From Geminicoccus roseus DSM 18922 (GTDB lineage: Bacteria; Pseudomonadota; Alphaproteobacteria; Geminicoccales; Geminicoccaceae): a stretch of DNA of 64,000 nt. Where the stretch lies: positions 1 to 64,000 of the forward strand of contig NZ_ATYL01000004.1 in assembly GCF_000427665.1 (NCBI RefSeq), read 5' to 3'. The notes beneath the pieces were generated by a model. It was not told where the DNA came from. It made no database searches and saw only the letters and a program-made list of their open reading frames with translations. The position numbers were made by a program, and so were the translations under genes. Shown piece by piece: positions 17,056 through 26,564 of the stretch (position 1 is the stretch's first letter; every line of letters starts with the position of its first letter).

Positions 17056-17811
17056 CTATGCTGATCGAGCGTGGTTCCTGGGCGAGAAGATATAGCCTGC
17101 TCCGTGCACCGTCTTGATGAGCGATGGCAACTTTGGGTTAGGCTCGATCTTGCGGCGGAGCCGAGCGACCTGCTGATCGATGCTGCGGTCAAACGCAGCC
17201 CAGTCGCGCCCCTTGGTCAGGTCCATCAGCGCGTCACGATTGAGTACTTGTCCGGGGTGCGCAGCGAAGGCCATGAGGAGGTCGAACTCCACCGTCGTCA
17301 GATAAATCTCCTTGCCGTTGCGGTCGAGGAGACCGCGGGTTCCAGGATGCAGCTCCCAGCCGTCGAACCGGTAGACCGGCTCACGCTCGATCCTGCCGAA
17401 CGACGCGGATGACTGCTGGTGGCGCCGCAGCACGGCACGAATCCGCGCCAGAACCTCCCGCGGGTGGAAGGGCTTACACAGATAATCGTCGGCACCCATC
17501 TCCAACGCGGTGACCCGATCGATCACGTCAGCCAGACTGGAGAGCATGATGATCCCAACATTCGACCGGCGCCGGATCTCCCGCATCAGTGTCAGTCCAT
17601 CCTCACCCGGCATGACGATGTCGAGCAGGATCAGGTCAATCGATACCTCCTGGTCCAGGACTTGGCGCATCAGCGGCCCATTTGCGGCCTCATGGGAAAT
17701 GATGCCCTGAGACTGAAAATACTCAACCAATAACGCTCTTATTAGTTCATCGTCGTCAACGATGAGAATACTGATAGAATTCCGAGTTTCGGTTTTATTA
17801 ATTTTAAACAT
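17056..17811 (-). CDS. OmpR/PhoB-family response regulator
   Basis: 251 residues. The receiver domain (residues ~13-130) has the acidic pair D20/D21, the phospho-acceptor D64 in LILLDIVMPGEDG, and K113 in DDYLCKPFHP. The C-terminal winged helix (about 150-245) shows LTTVEFDLLMAFAAHPGQVLNRDALM and SIDQQVARLRRKIEPNP ending in TVHGAGYIF. No sensor kinase gene is adjacent. It is divergent from the exopolysaccharide locus across a 340-base AT-rich spacer, so it may control that locus; this is inference. The 5' end of the gene is AT-rich compared with the rest. Confidence 0.93.
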   Translation of the reverse strand: MFKINKTETRNSISILIVDDDELIRALLVEYFQSQGIISHEAANGPLMRQVLDQEVSIDLILLDIVMPGEDGLTLMREIRRRSNVGIIMLSSLADVIDRVTALEMGADDYLCKPFHPREVLARIRAVLRRHQQSSASFGRIEREPVYRFDGWELHPGTRGLLDRNGKEIYLTTVEFDLLMAFAAHPGQVLNRDALMDLTKGRDWAAFDRSIDQQVARLRRKIEPNPKLPSLIKTVHGAGYIFSPRNHARSA

Positions 17812-18153
17812 TATATTCTTTCTCTAATATTTCTATGAAATGTGCGAACAAATATATATTCGTCACAATTCTATTTGAGGCTGTCAAACTCCGTCACAAG
17901 CTAAAAAGCGTAAGCCGCTCGTTGGCACAAAAGCGAAACGCTCTGGGCCTACACCTGCCCACGAAGGCGCTTTCCAAGTGGCCCTTAGCAGATCGCGTTG
18001 CGTTGTTGCAGCGACGAGAATGCATTGGGCTAATCCGCGAATTTCTGCAACACAAATACCCATTCATGTTCACTAGGGCTTAGTCCGGCATCCTAGTGGC
18101 TAGAACTATATGCTCGCCACCGGAAAATGCTATATCCTAAGCAAGGAAAAAAA
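17812..18153. promoter_or_regulatory. divergent AT-rich regulatory region between regulator and EPS genes
   Basis: About 340 bases, clearly AT-richer than the surroundings, between the response regulator (leftward) and the decarboxylase gene (rightward). It contains a perfect 7-base inverted repeat, CACTAGG at 18071-18077 and CCTAGTG at 18092-18098, separated by 14 bases, placed ~55 bases before the first EPS gene. TATA-like hexamers (CTATAT) occur at 18106-18135. A short open frame at 17835-18083 has no supporting evidence and is not called. Confidence 0.5.
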
Positions 18154-19140
18154 ATGTACGACAAGAAGCGTATACTCGTCACGGGCGGAGCGGGATTTAT
18201 TGGGTCGCACCTCTGCCGCCGTCTACTCAAAGCAAAACATGAAGTGGTCTGTGTGGATAATTATTTCACGGGGAGCAGAAGCAACATTTCTTCATTGATG
18301 CCGGATCCATTATTTGAAGCGATTCGGCACGACATCACCAGCCCGCTACATCTCGAGGTGGACGAGATTTACAACCTCGCCTGCCCCGCCTCACCGGTGC
18401 ACTACCAAGCCGATCCGGTCCAGACCACCAAGGTGAGCGTGCAGGGGGCCATCAACATGCTGGGCTTGGCCAAGCGCCACAAGGCGAAGATCCTGCAGGC
18501 CTCTACGAGCGAGGTCTATGGCGACCCGGAAATGCATCCCCAGCCAGAAAGCTATCTTGGCAGGGTAAACCCGATCGGGCCGCGCGCCTGTTATGACGAG
18601 GGCAAGCGCTGCGCCGAGACCCTGTTCTTCGACTACCACCGCCAGCACCAACTGGTGATCAAGGTAGCCCGCATCTTCAATACCTATGGTCCCGGCATGC
18701 GCGTCGACGATGGGCGGGTCGTGTCGAACTTCATCGTACAGGCGCTCGGCGGCAAGCCGATCACCATCTACGGCGACGGCTCGCAGACTCGATCCTTCTG
18801 CTATGTCGACGACCTGGTCGATGGCCTGATCCGGCTGATGGGAACGCCGGACCATGAAGCCGGCCCAATCAACCTGGGCAATCCCGGCGAGTTCACGATG
18901 CTGGAACTGGCCGAGCTGGTGATCCGGCTCACCGGCTCGCGCTCCAGGATCGAGTTCCGGCCCCTGCCGCAGGACGACCCGACCCGCCGTCGGCCGGACA
19001 TCACCCGCGCGCGGGTGTCGCTCGGCTGGGAGCCCAGGGTGAACCTGACCGATGGCCTGAAGGACACCATCGCCTGGTTCCGGCGGCAGATCGACCAGCG
19101 GCCGGTGCGCATCGTCGAGCCGGTCCTGGCGTTCGGCTGA
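18154..19140 (+). CDS. UDP-glucuronate decarboxylase (UDP-xylose synthase)-like SDR
   Basis: 328 residues, extended short-chain dehydrogenase fold. NAD-binding GxxGxxG is [10 protein letters not shown] near residue 10. The UXS-type stretch [27 protein letters not shown] is present. Catalytic residues are T118/S119 in [12 protein letters not shown]147 and K151 in CYDEGKR. The signatures [11 protein letters not shown] and [17 protein letters not shown] follow. The enzyme would convert UDP-glucuronate to UDP-xylose for the polysaccharide. The start is set at 18154, where AAGGAAAAAA precedes the ATG; an upstream ATG at 18127 lacks a ribosome site. It is the first gene of the EPS locus and is followed by a 121-base gap. 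Confidence 0.93.
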   Translation: MYDKKRILVTGGAGFIGSHLCRRLLKAKHEVVCVDNYFTGSRSNISSLMPDPLFEAIRHDITSPLHLEVDEIYNLACPASPVHYQADPVQTTKVSVQGAINMLGLAKRHKAKILQASTSEVYGDPEMHPQPESYLGRVNPIGPRACYDEGKRCAETLFFDYHRQHQLVIKVARIFNTYGPGMRVDDGRVVSNFIVQALGGKPITIYGDGSQTRSFCYVDDLVDGLIRLMGTPDHEAGPINLGNPGEFTMLELAELVIRLTGSRSRIEFRPLPQDDPTRRRPDITRARVSLGWEPRVNLTDGLKDTIAWFRRQIDQRPVRIVEPVLAFG

Positions 19141-19261
19141 GCGGGCATCGCCGCATCCACGATCGCGGCTCCTTCCGGCCGCACGTCTCAATGATCCTGC
19201 GAGGACCGGTCGCGCCATAGGGCCAACCGGCTCGTGAAGCAGCCACCGCCGAGCTGTCCCG

Positions 19262-20803
19262 ATGCTGTCTGATCATTCCCTGGCGCACCACGAGCGCCGG
19301 CAGGTAGCCCGCATGCCTGCGGTGCCGGCTGGTGGCGCAAACCGGGCGCGTCTCTCACCGCAGGTGCTGCGCGACACCGTGATGTCGGCGGGCCCGCTGC
19401 TGGTGGCTGTTACCGGCCCGGTCGCTTTCGCGATTTCTGCGGCACTGGCCGAGTTTGCCAGCATCGCGGATCCTGGGCTGCTCACCGTGCAGAATCAGCG
19501 CTATCTGGCCATCAGCCTCCTGGGCGCGCTGCTCTACACGCTGATCGAGCGAGCCGGCCGCCGCTCTGACTGGTCCCATCCCTGGCGTGGAACCAGTCCT
19601 GCCGACGCCACTAGAGCGTGGCTGCTGACGATGATCGTGCTGGCGATGCTGGGCATGCTCGCGGGGCCTGGCGTCCAGTTGTCGAAGCTGTGGGTGCTCG
19701 TGTGGTTCGGGATGGTGCTTGTCATCCTGCCAGCGGCGCACTGGGCCGCGGGTCTCCTGCTCGGCAGGCTCGCCGCGACGGGGCGGCTGGGCACCCGCAG
19801 GATTGCGATCGTCGGAGCAACGGAGCAGGCGCGGCATCTGTTGCAGAACCTGTCGAGCACGGCTGCCGGTGACATGCCACATCGGGTGGTAGGCATCTTC
19901 GATGATCGGCTTGAGCCGCACCGCATTCCCGCCGAGATCATGGACCTGGCACCCTTGTCCGGCACCGTCGCCGACCTGGTGGCGCTCGGCCGCAGGGAGG
20001 CGATCGACGCGATCATAATCGCCTTACCGCACCATGCGGTGCCAAGGGTGAAGCAACTCGCCTCGACCCTGGGATCCCTTCCGGCCGATCTGCTGCTCTG
20101 CCCGGATCTGATCGGCACGGCGAACGCCGGCGGGCCGCGGCCCAACGTCCTGCTCGGCGGGCTGCAGTTTCCGGCACTTTACCGGCAGCCTCACAGGGAC
20201 TGGGGCGGACTGGTCAAGTGGCTCGAGGACAAGCTGATCGCCGGCTTGGCCCTTCTGGCACTGAGCTCGGTCATGCTGCTGATCGGCTTGGCGATCCGGC
20301 TGGACAGCAAGGGACCAGTCTTCTTCCGCCAGCCTCGGTTCGGCTTCAACAACCAGCCGTTCCACGTCCTGAAGTTTCGGACGATGTACCACCACCTCGG
20401 GGACGTGACAGGGGCGAGGCGGACCGTGCGGGGCGATCCCCGGGTGACGCAGATCGGCCGCTTCCTGCGCCGCACTTCGCTCGACGAGCTGCCGCAACTG
20501 ATCAACGTGCTGCGCGGTGACATGTCGATCGTCGGGCCGCGCCCGCATCCGATCGAGATGAAGGTGCTGGACCGGCTCTACGACGAGGCGGTGAAGTCCT
20601 ACCCGGCGCGTCATCGGGTGAAGCCGGGCCTCACCGGGCTCGCCCAGGTCAACGGGCTGCGCGGCGAAGTCGACACCCTCGAGAAGGCGCAACGCCGGGT
20701 GGAGTTCGACCTCCAGTACATCGAACGCTGGTCGCTCTCCCTGGATCTGAAGATCATGATGCTCACGCTCACGCGCGGGCTGCTGAGCACGGAGGCCCGC
20801 TGA
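19262..20803 (+). CDS. polyprenyl-phosphate sugar-1-phosphate transferase (WbaP/ExoY-like)
   Basis: 513 residues. The N-terminal half has four predicted membrane helices (for example VAVTGPVAFAISAALAEF, MIVLAMLGMLAGPG) and a Rossmann-like domain (RRIAIVGATEQARHLLQNL). A further membrane helix precedes the cytoplasmic catalytic domain (bacterial sugar transferase family): GPVFFRQPRFGFN, FHVLKFRTMY, RRTSLDELPQLINVLRGDMSIVGPRPHP. Such enzymes start repeat-unit synthesis by loading the first sugar phosphate onto undecaprenyl phosphate. The start codon is uncertain (19262, 19313 or 19382). The stop overlaps the next start (TGATG), showing coupling. Confidence 0.92.
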   Translation: MLSDHSLAHHERRQVARMPAVPAGGANRARLSPQVLRDTVMSAGPLLVAVTGPVAFAISAALAEFASIADPGLLTVQNQRYLAISLLGALLYTLIERAGRRSDWSHPWRGTSPADATRAWLLTMIVLAMLGMLAGPGVQLSKLWVLVWFGMVLVILPAAHWAAGLLLGRLAATGRLGTRRIAIVGATEQARHLLQNLSSTAAGDMPHRVVGIFDDRLEPHRIPAEIMDLAPLSGTVADLVALGRREAIDAIIIALPHHAVPRVKQLASTLGSLPADLLLCPDLIGTANAGGPRPNVLLGGLQFPALYRQPHRDWGGLVKWLEDKLIAGLALLALSSVMLLIGLAIRLDSKGPVFFRQPRFGFNNQPFHVLKFRTMYHHLGDVTGARRTVRGDPRVTQIGRFLRRTSLDELPQLINVLRGDMSIVGPRPHPIEMKVLDRLYDEAVKSYPARHRVKPGLTGLAQVNGLRGEVDTLEKAQRRVEFDLQYIERWSLSLDLKIMMLTLTRGLLSTEAR

Positions 20804-21612
20804 TGCTTGCCACCATTCCTTCGACCGGCCGTCTCGACGGTGCCGCCCTTGGCGACCTTGCCTGGCCCGCCAAGCATGAGGTGATCGGCGTTCCGGTCAG
20901 CGCTACCGATTATGCGGAAGCGGTCGAGCTGCTGACCGCCGCGGCCCGGCAGCACCGGCCTGCGATCGCCACGGCCCTTGCGGTGCATGGTACTGTCGAG
21001 GCAGCCCACGATCCGGCTTTGCTTGCCCAGATAGCGAGCTTCGACCTGGTCTTGCCCGATGGCCAGCCGGTGCGCTGGGCGCTGAACCTCCTGTTCCGCA
21101 GAAAACTGCGGGACCGTGTCTACGGACCGGAGCTCATGCTCCGCCTGTGTGCCCGTGCGGCGGCCGAAGGGATCGGAGTCTACCTCTACGGCTCGACCGC
21201 CTCGACCGTCGGCCGCCTGCGCGAGTCGCTGCAGTGCGGCTCGCTGGCGCTGCGTATCGTGGGCTGCGAGCCTTCCCTGTTCCGTCCACTCACGACGGAA
21301 GAGGACCGTGCGCTCGTCGAACGGATCGCGGCAAGCGGTGCGGGCTTCGTGTTCATCGGCCTGGGCTGCCCGTTGCAGGAACGATTCGCCTTCGCGCACC
21401 GGCACTCGATCCGCGCGGCCCAGATCTGCGTCGGCGCCGCCTTCGACTTCCACGCCGGCACAAAGCGGCAGGCACCGCGCTGGATGCAGGATTGCGGCCT
21501 CGAATGGCTGTTCCGGCTGGCCCAGGAGCCGCGCCGCTTGGCCCGCCGCTACCTCGTCACCAACAGCGCCTTCCTCTGGCGCCTGTCCTCCCAGTTCCTC
21601 GGCCGCCGCTGA
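20803..21612 (+). CDS. WecG/TagA/CpsF-family glycosyltransferase
   Basis: 269 residues. Family signatures: the N-terminal strand [18 protein letters not shown], the acidic [14 protein letters not shown] (predicted catalytic Asp in DLVLPDGQ), [21 protein letters not shown] and [13 protein letters not shown]. The C-terminal [25 protein letters not shown] is characteristic. These enzymes add the second sugar to the lipid-linked precursor in the cytoplasm. The ATG overlaps the preceding stop by one base (TGATG), so the two proteins are translationally coupled and probably work in sequence. Confidence 0.93.
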   Translation: MLATIPSTGRLDGAALGDLAWPAKHEVIGVPVSATDYAEAVELLTAAARQHRPAIATALAVHGTVEAAHDPALLAQIASFDLVLPDGQPVRWALNLLFRRKLRDRVYGPELMLRLCARAAAEGIGVYLYGSTASTVGRLRESLQCGSLALRIVGCEPSLFRPLTTEEDRALVERIAASGAGFVFIGLGCPLQERFAFAHRHSIRAAQICVGAAFDFHAGTKRQAPRWMQDCGLEWLFRLAQEPRRLARRYLVTNSAFLWRLSSQFLGRR

Positions 21613-21658
21613 GCGACGGCCTCATACCCACGCATTCATGCTGAGAAGGGGCTCATTC

Positions 21659-22723
21659 ATGCCCGAGACCGTCCTTGTCACCGGAAGCGCCGGCCTCATC
21701 GGCGGCGAAGCCGTCCTTCACTACGACCGGCGCGCTCAGCGCGTGATCGGCATCGACAACAACATGCGCCGGCAGTTCTTCGGTCCGGATGGCGACACTA
21801 CCCGCCAGCGACGCCGCCTCGAAGAGAACTGCCGCCGCTACCGGCACGTCGAGGCCGACATCCGCGACCGGGCTGCGGTGATGCGGCTGTTCGAGGAGGT
21901 CCGGCCGGACGTGGTGATCCACTGCGCCGCACAGCCGAGCCACGACCTAGCGGCCCGCATACCGTTCGAGGACTTCGACACCAATGCCGGCGGCACGCTG
22001 AACCTGCTGGAGGCTACCCGCCGCCATGCACCCGAGGCCTGCTTCGTGTTCATGAGCACGAACAAGGTCTACGGCGACGCGCCGAACGACATCCTGCTGG
22101 AGGAGTTGCCGACCCGTTGGGACTATGCCGATCCGACCTTTGCCGGCGGGATCGCCGAGGACTTCACCATCGACCAGTCCAAGCACAGCCTGTTCGGGGC
22201 GAGCAAGGTCGCGGCCGATGTCCTGGTCCAGGAATATGGCCGCTATTTCGGCATGAGGACCGCCTGCTTCCGCGGCGGCTGCCTGACCGGGACCGGGCAT
22301 TCCGGTGCTGAACTGCACGGCTTTCTCGCCTACCTCGCCCGGGCGGTCGCGGAAGGCCGGCCCTATACGGTCCATGGCTACAAGGGCAAACAGGTCCGCG
22401 ACCAGATCCACAGCCGCGACGTAGTCGGCGCGTTCGACGCCTTCATCCAGAACCCACGCAGCGGCGCGGTCTATAATCTCGGCGGCGGCAAGGACAACAG
22501 CATCTCGGTGCTGGAGGCAATCGCCCGTCTCGAGCATCTTATCGGACGTCGTCTGAATTTCAGCGTCGCCGAAGAAAACCGGATCGGCGATCATATCTGC
22601 TATTATTCCGATCTTTCGCGTCTGCGCCGGGACTACCCGGGTTGGCAGATCACTACCGGCATCGATTCGATTTTCGAAGAGTTCGCCGCTGCCGCCTGGC
22701 AGTTGAGCCGCTCGGCCGCCTGA
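21659..22723 (+). CDS. NAD-dependent epimerase, CDP-paratose 2-epimerase-like, catalytic Tyr replaced
   Basis: 354 residues of the extended SDR family. NAD motif TGSAGLIGG is at residues 8-16. [12 protein letters not shown] is the marker of the CDP-paratose (tyvelose) 2-epimerase group, as are [21 protein letters not shown] and [16 protein letters not shown]. The usual YxxxK is F179-GAS-K183 (HSLFGASK), so the catalytic tyrosine is a phenylalanine; the same change is recalled in a widespread sub-family, so this is unlikely to be a random mutation. The donor substrate cannot be told. The start at 21659 follows GAGAAGGGG at good spacing; a longer open frame upstream is only overlap with the transferase gene. 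Confidence 0.88.
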   Translation: MPETVLVTGSAGLIGGEAVLHYDRRAQRVIGIDNNMRRQFFGPDGDTTRQRRRLEENCRRYRHVEADIRDRAAVMRLFEEVRPDVVIHCAAQPSHDLAARIPFEDFDTNAGGTLNLLEATRRHAPEACFVFMSTNKVYGDAPNDILLEELPTRWDYADPTFAGGIAEDFTIDQSKHSLFGASKVAADVLVQEYGRYFGMRTACFRGGCLTGTGHSGAELHGFLAYLARAVAEGRPYTVHGYKGKQVRDQIHSRDVVGAFDAFIQNPRSGAVYNLGGGKDNSISVLEAIARLEHLIGRRLNFSVAEENRIGDHICYYSDLSRLRRDYPGWQITTGIDSIFEEFAAAAWQLSRSAA

Positions 22724-22776
22724 GCCCGCGTGCGGCGAGGGCCCATGAACAGCAAAGACATGGTGGACCAGAACCG

Positions 22777-25101
22777 ATGAATCCGCTCGCCGGCACGCCG
22801 TCGGCCCTATCGCCGCCCTACGGAGGCGACCTCCGCCGGGTGGGGCCGCACCGGGAGGGTGGTGCCGCGCCGAGCGGCATCGAGATCGATTGGCTGTTCG
22901 CGCTGTTCTGGCGCCGCCGGGGGCTTTTCCTGCTGGTGGCCCTGGCGGTCCTGGTGCCGGCCGCCATTGGCATCCTGAGCCTGCCGCATCTCTACATGGC
23001 CTCGGCACGGGTGATGGTCGAGGCGCGACCAGCCCGGATGGTCGACATCCTGCCGGTGGTGGGCGCGCTGCCCGATGACCGGGCGGCGGTCCTGAGCGAG
23101 CTGGAGGTCATCCGCTCGCCGCAGATCGCCCGTGAGGTCATCCAGGCTCTGCGCCTCGACCAGGTGCCAGAATTCAACGATGCGCTCCGTCGGACCGAGG
23201 CCGGGACGCCCAGTCCTGCAGCGGGATGGTTGGGAGGGGCGAAGGCGGTAGCGTTGGAGATCATCGCCGAGGCACGCCGGCTCGTGCGGTCGGTCATGGG
23301 TACGCCCCAGATGCTCACGCCGGAGCAAGTGGAGGCTCGGGTCGTCGAGAAACTCTTGAAGCAGCTCGACGTTGTCTCGCTCGGCGAGTCCCGGGTGATC
23401 GAGGTGGATGTCACCGCACGCGATCCGGAACTCGCGGCGAAGATCTCGAATCAAGTCGTCGAGGCCTATGTCCGGCACCGCCGCGAGCTGCAACAGGCCG
23501 GCACCCAGGAAACCAATCGCTGGCTCAAAGAGCGCCTGGCCGGCCTGGAGGAGGACGTCCGCCAGGCGGAGCAGGCGGTCGAGAATTTCCGCGAACAAAC
23601 CGTGGTCGGACGAGGCCTGGACCTCGCCCTGATCAACCAGCAGCTCAAGGAGCTGAGCTCGCTTACCGTCACGGCGCGCGCCGAGCTCGAAAGCCGCCGG
23701 GCGGAGCTCGCGAAGACCGAAGCGGCGGCCGTCCATGCGACGGAGGCGCCGAGCTTGTCGCTGTTCGCCTCGCCGACCTTCGACCAGCTCCGCTCTACCC
23801 TTGCCGACCTTCGCCAGCAGCAGGCCGAGCTGACTGGAACCTATGGTGAGCACCATCCGCGCATCAAGGCGCTAGGGGACCGGATCTGGAGCATCCAGCA
23901 GCAGATCCATGTCGAGGTGCAGGACGTCATCGCCGGGATCCGCACCAAGGTCGCGATCGCCGAGGTCGAGCTTCAGGCGCGGCAGGCGGACCTGGACAGG
24001 CTGCAGCACGAGCGCATCGCCGCGACCCGTGCGCAGACCCGGCTCGATGCGCTGGACCGGACGCTCGAGGCGAAGCGCGACGTGCTGACGACCTTTCTCC
24101 AGCGTGAGCAGGAGACCGCGCAGTTCACCGACGAGCAGCCGCAGGTGCGAGTCGTCTCCAGCGCTTCAGCGCCGCCGCGCAGCTCCCAGCCGAAGACGTT
24201 CCTGCTGCTCGCCGTGGCGGCCATGGGGGCGGGGCTTGGTGGCGTGGGCGCCGTGCTCGTCGCGGAGAATACCCGGCGCGAGGGCTTCTTGAGCCTGGAT
24301 GAGATCGAGAACAGCTATGGCCTGTCGGTGCATGCCGTCGTGCCCGTGATCGACCGGAAGCGGATGCGCAAGGCGGGCGGAAGTGTGGTCGCCGATGCCG
24401 TGGCGCAGCCGCGCAGCATGGCCTGCGAATCACTGCACGGGATCGCTCTCGGCATCGTCGGCGCGGTGCGGACGCAGGGGCTGCCGCCCTGTGTGCTGTT
24501 GACCTCGGCCATGCCTGCGGAAGGCAAGAGCTCGATGGCCGCGGGCACGGCCATGGCGCTGGCGAGCCTCGGCTTCCGGGTGCTCGTCATCGACGCCGAC
24601 CCGCATCGGCATCGGGCCTGCCAGCTCCTGCGCACGCCTGGAAACGCATGCCTCGCCGATCTGCTGGACGATCCCGAACTCCGGCCGGGCGATCTCGTCC
24701 AGCGCAGCCCGCTCGGCAATCTCGACGTGGTGGCGATCGGCAAAGGCAGCTTCGGCCTCGCCCACACGCTCGGCAGCGCCGTCGTCCTTCAGGCCATCGA
24801 CCGCCTGAAGGTCGGCTACGATTTCGTGCTGATCGATGCGCCGCCGGTCCTGCCGGTCGCTGAGACGCGGCTCCTGCTCGCGCTCACCCGGCACTGCGTC
24901 ATGGTCGTGCGCTGGAATCACACCAGCCGCAAGGCGGTGGACCACGCCCTGCGGCAGGTGGCGGGAGCTGGTGGGCTGTTGTCCGGCGTGGTCCTGAATC
25001 TGGTCGACGTCCGGCGCATGGCCGCCTTCGACTACACGGAAACGCACCTGCTGACCGACAAGTCCTACCGGCGTTACTTCAACGAGCGGAGGCATGCGTG
25101 A
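22777..25101 (+). CDS. Wzc-like polysaccharide co-polymerase and BY-kinase
   Basis: 774 residues. The N-terminal Wzz domain has a membrane helix (FLLVALAVLVPAAIGIL) preceded by DWLFALFWRRRG. A long periplasmic coiled coil follows (about residues 230-450) including the GNVR-like region, and a second TM (FLLLAVAAMGAGLGGVGAVLV). The cytoplasmic kinase part has Walker A SAMPAEGKSS (~577-586), Walker A' VLVIDADPHR and Walker B YDFVLIDAPPVLP. The C-terminal tail carries the tyrosine cluster (FDYTETHLLTDKSYRRYF) for autophosphorylation. The protein controls chain length and export with Wzy. The last codons overlap the following flippase gene. Confidence 0.93.
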   Translation: MNPLAGTPSALSPPYGGDLRRVGPHREGGAAPSGIEIDWLFALFWRRRGLFLLVALAVLVPAAIGILSLPHLYMASARVMVEARPARMVDILPVVGALPDDRAAVLSELEVIRSPQIAREVIQALRLDQVPEFNDALRRTEAGTPSPAAGWLGGAKAVALEIIAEARRLVRSVMGTPQMLTPEQVEARVVEKLLKQLDVVSLGESRVIEVDVTARDPELAAKISNQVVEAYVRHRRELQQAGTQETNRWLKERLAGLEEDVRQAEQAVENFREQTVVGRGLDLALINQQLKELSSLTVTARAELESRRAELAKTEAAAVHATEAPSLSLFASPTFDQLRSTLADLRQQQAELTGTYGEHHPRIKALGDRIWSIQQQIHVEVQDVIAGIRTKVAIAEVELQARQADLDRLQHERIAATRAQTRLDALDRTLEAKRDVLTTFLQREQETAQFTDEQPQVRVVSSASAPPRSSQPKTFLLLAVAAMGAGLGGVGAVLVAENTRREGFLSLDEIENSYGLSVHAVVPVIDRKRMRKAGGSVVADAVAQPRSMACESLHGIALGIVGAVRTQGLPPCVLLTSAMPAEGKSSMAAGTAMALASLGFRVLVIDADPHRHRACQLLRTPGNACLADLLDDPELRPGDLVQRSPLGNLDVVAIGKGSFGLAHTLGSAVVLQAIDRLKVGYDFVLIDAPPVLPVAETRLLLALTRHCVMVVRWNHTSRKAVDHALRQVAGAGGLLSGVVLNLVDVRRMAAFDYTETHLLTDKSYRRYFNERRHA

Positions 25102-26564
25102 CGAGACCCGTCTCCGCATCGCTCCCGGCAATCGTGCGGCTGGGCATCTACGCTGGGGTGACCGCCAGTGCGGCGTTCTCGACCTTCCTCGCGGGCCCGG
25201 TCCTGGTACGGCTCCTGGGTATCGAGGCCTTCGGGACCTGGTCGCTGATCGAGCCGCTCGTGCTCATGGCCGCGGCCGCGGCACTGCTGGGTGTCGATCA
25301 TGGCCTGATCAAGCAGGTCTCCCACGACGGCAACGATCTTTCACCAGCACTCGGCCGACTGGTTCCCATCGGCCTGCCGGTGCTGCTCGCCGTGGCGGGG
25401 CTGGCCGGCATCGGAATCGCTGTCCCTGTTCTGGGCTGGGGCGCTGTTCCTGCCCTTGCGGTGCTCATCGTCGTGGAGGCGGTGCTCGGAATCCTGCTGT
25501 TCGGGTGCCGGGCCGCCAACAGGTTGGCGCCCTATGCCATCGGTCAGGCCGGCCGGCCGGCGATCTTCCTGCTGGCGCTGGGGATCGTCCTCGCCCTGAC
25601 ATGGCCCACGCGGCTTTCCCTCATGGATATCGTGCTGTTCCGCCTCCTGGCGGCGGGGTCCCTGGCACTCCTGTTAGTCATGATCCTACGGCCAGGGCCG
25701 CTCGCGCGACGCGGCGCCTATGCGGATGCCGTTCGCTACGGCGGCTTCATCCTGCTGACGGGCATGCTGGCTCAGGTCGCCGAGAGCGGCGACCGCTTTC
25801 TGCTCGCCTGGTTCGGTGAGCGAGCGGATGTCGGCGCCTACGTGGTCTACGTCAAGCTCACCGCCTTCGTCGGCCAGGGCATCACCATGCCCTTCATGCT
25901 GTGGTTCCCGGTTGAGCGCTTTGCGCACCTGAACGATCCGGACGGCGGTAGCGCCTTCTTCGACCAAGCGGCCCACCTGCTCCTCGCCCTCATGCTGACG
26001 GTGGCTGGCATGGTCGGGCTGGCCGGGCACGAGCTGGTCGACCTGTTCGCCCCCGGGCTGGCCTACGACCCTTGGACGCTGGTTCTGCTGATCATGGCAA
26101 TCGTCACCGTCGGCATGACCTACCCCTTCAACGTCGGGCTGCTCAAGCCAGGCCACACGCACCGCAACCTCTATCCGGTCGGCGCCGGCGCACTGGCAGC
26201 CATCGCGATCGGCGCCGTCCTGATCCCATGGCTCGGCCTGCAGGGAGCGGCACTCGCCAAGCTTGGCGGTGCCATCGTCGCCTTGGGCACGCTGATGGTC
26301 CTGTCCCAGCGCATCCACCGGGTTGCCTTCCGCCATGGGCGGATGGTCGGCCTGTGCCTGGGCACGGCGATGCTCGGGACGCTGCTCGGTGCCGACCCAC
26401 TTGCCGGCCTGCCTCTGGCCGTCCGGCTGGCGATGTTTCTGACCGGCATGGCCGTGGTCGTCGGGCTGACCGCCGGCCGCGGCCGCCTGCACAAGCTGGG
26501 GTCGCTTACCGGTGCCGGCCGAAGCGGTGCGGTGCCATCCCCGACAGCCGGGCGCGTGTCATGA
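25098..26564 (+). CDS. Wzx-like oligosaccharide flippase
   Basis: 488 residues, about 12-14 predicted membrane helices and almost no soluble domain. The N-terminal LAGPVLVRLLGIEAFGTWSLIEPL has the typical GxxxFGxW-like pattern of polysaccharide flippases (MATE/PST superfamily). It would flip lipid-linked repeat units across the inner membrane. The start is a GTG whose four bases GTGA overlap the stop of the Wzc gene, and its own stop overlaps the ATG of the polymerase (ATGA). Tight overlaps make a single operon almost certain. Confidence 0.88.
   Translation: MTRPVSASLPAIVRLGIYAGVTASAAFSTFLAGPVLVRLLGIEAFGTWSLIEPLVLMAAAAALLGVDHGLIKQVSHDGNDLSPALGRLVPIGLPVLLAVAGLAGIGIAVPVLGWGAVPALAVLIVVEAVLGILLFGCRAANRLAPYAIGQAGRPAIFLLALGIVLALTWPTRLSLMDIVLFRLLAAGSLALLLVMILRPGPLARRGAYADAVRYGGFILLTGMLAQVAESGDRFLLAWFGERADVGAYVVYVKLTAFVGQGITMPFMLWFPVERFAHLNDPDGGSAFFDQAAHLLLALMLTVAGMVGLAGHELVDLFAPGLAYDPWTLVLLIMAIVTVGMTYPFNVGLLKPGHTHRNLYPVGAGALAAIAIGAVLIPWLGLQGAALAKLGGAIVALGTLMVLSQRIHRVAFRHGRMVGLCLGTAMLGTLLGADPLAGLPLAVRLAMFLTGMAVVVGLTAGRGRLHKLGSLTGAGRSGAVPSPTAGRVS

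Noticed and set aside
17835-18083. 82-residue plus-strand frame in the EPS promoter region
   Set aside because: Lies in an AT-rich regulatory spacer, no ribosome site, no similarity.
26072-26560. upstream extension of the polymerase gene
   Set aside because: Overlaps the flippase gene; the four-base overlap at 26561 is the normal operon arrangement.
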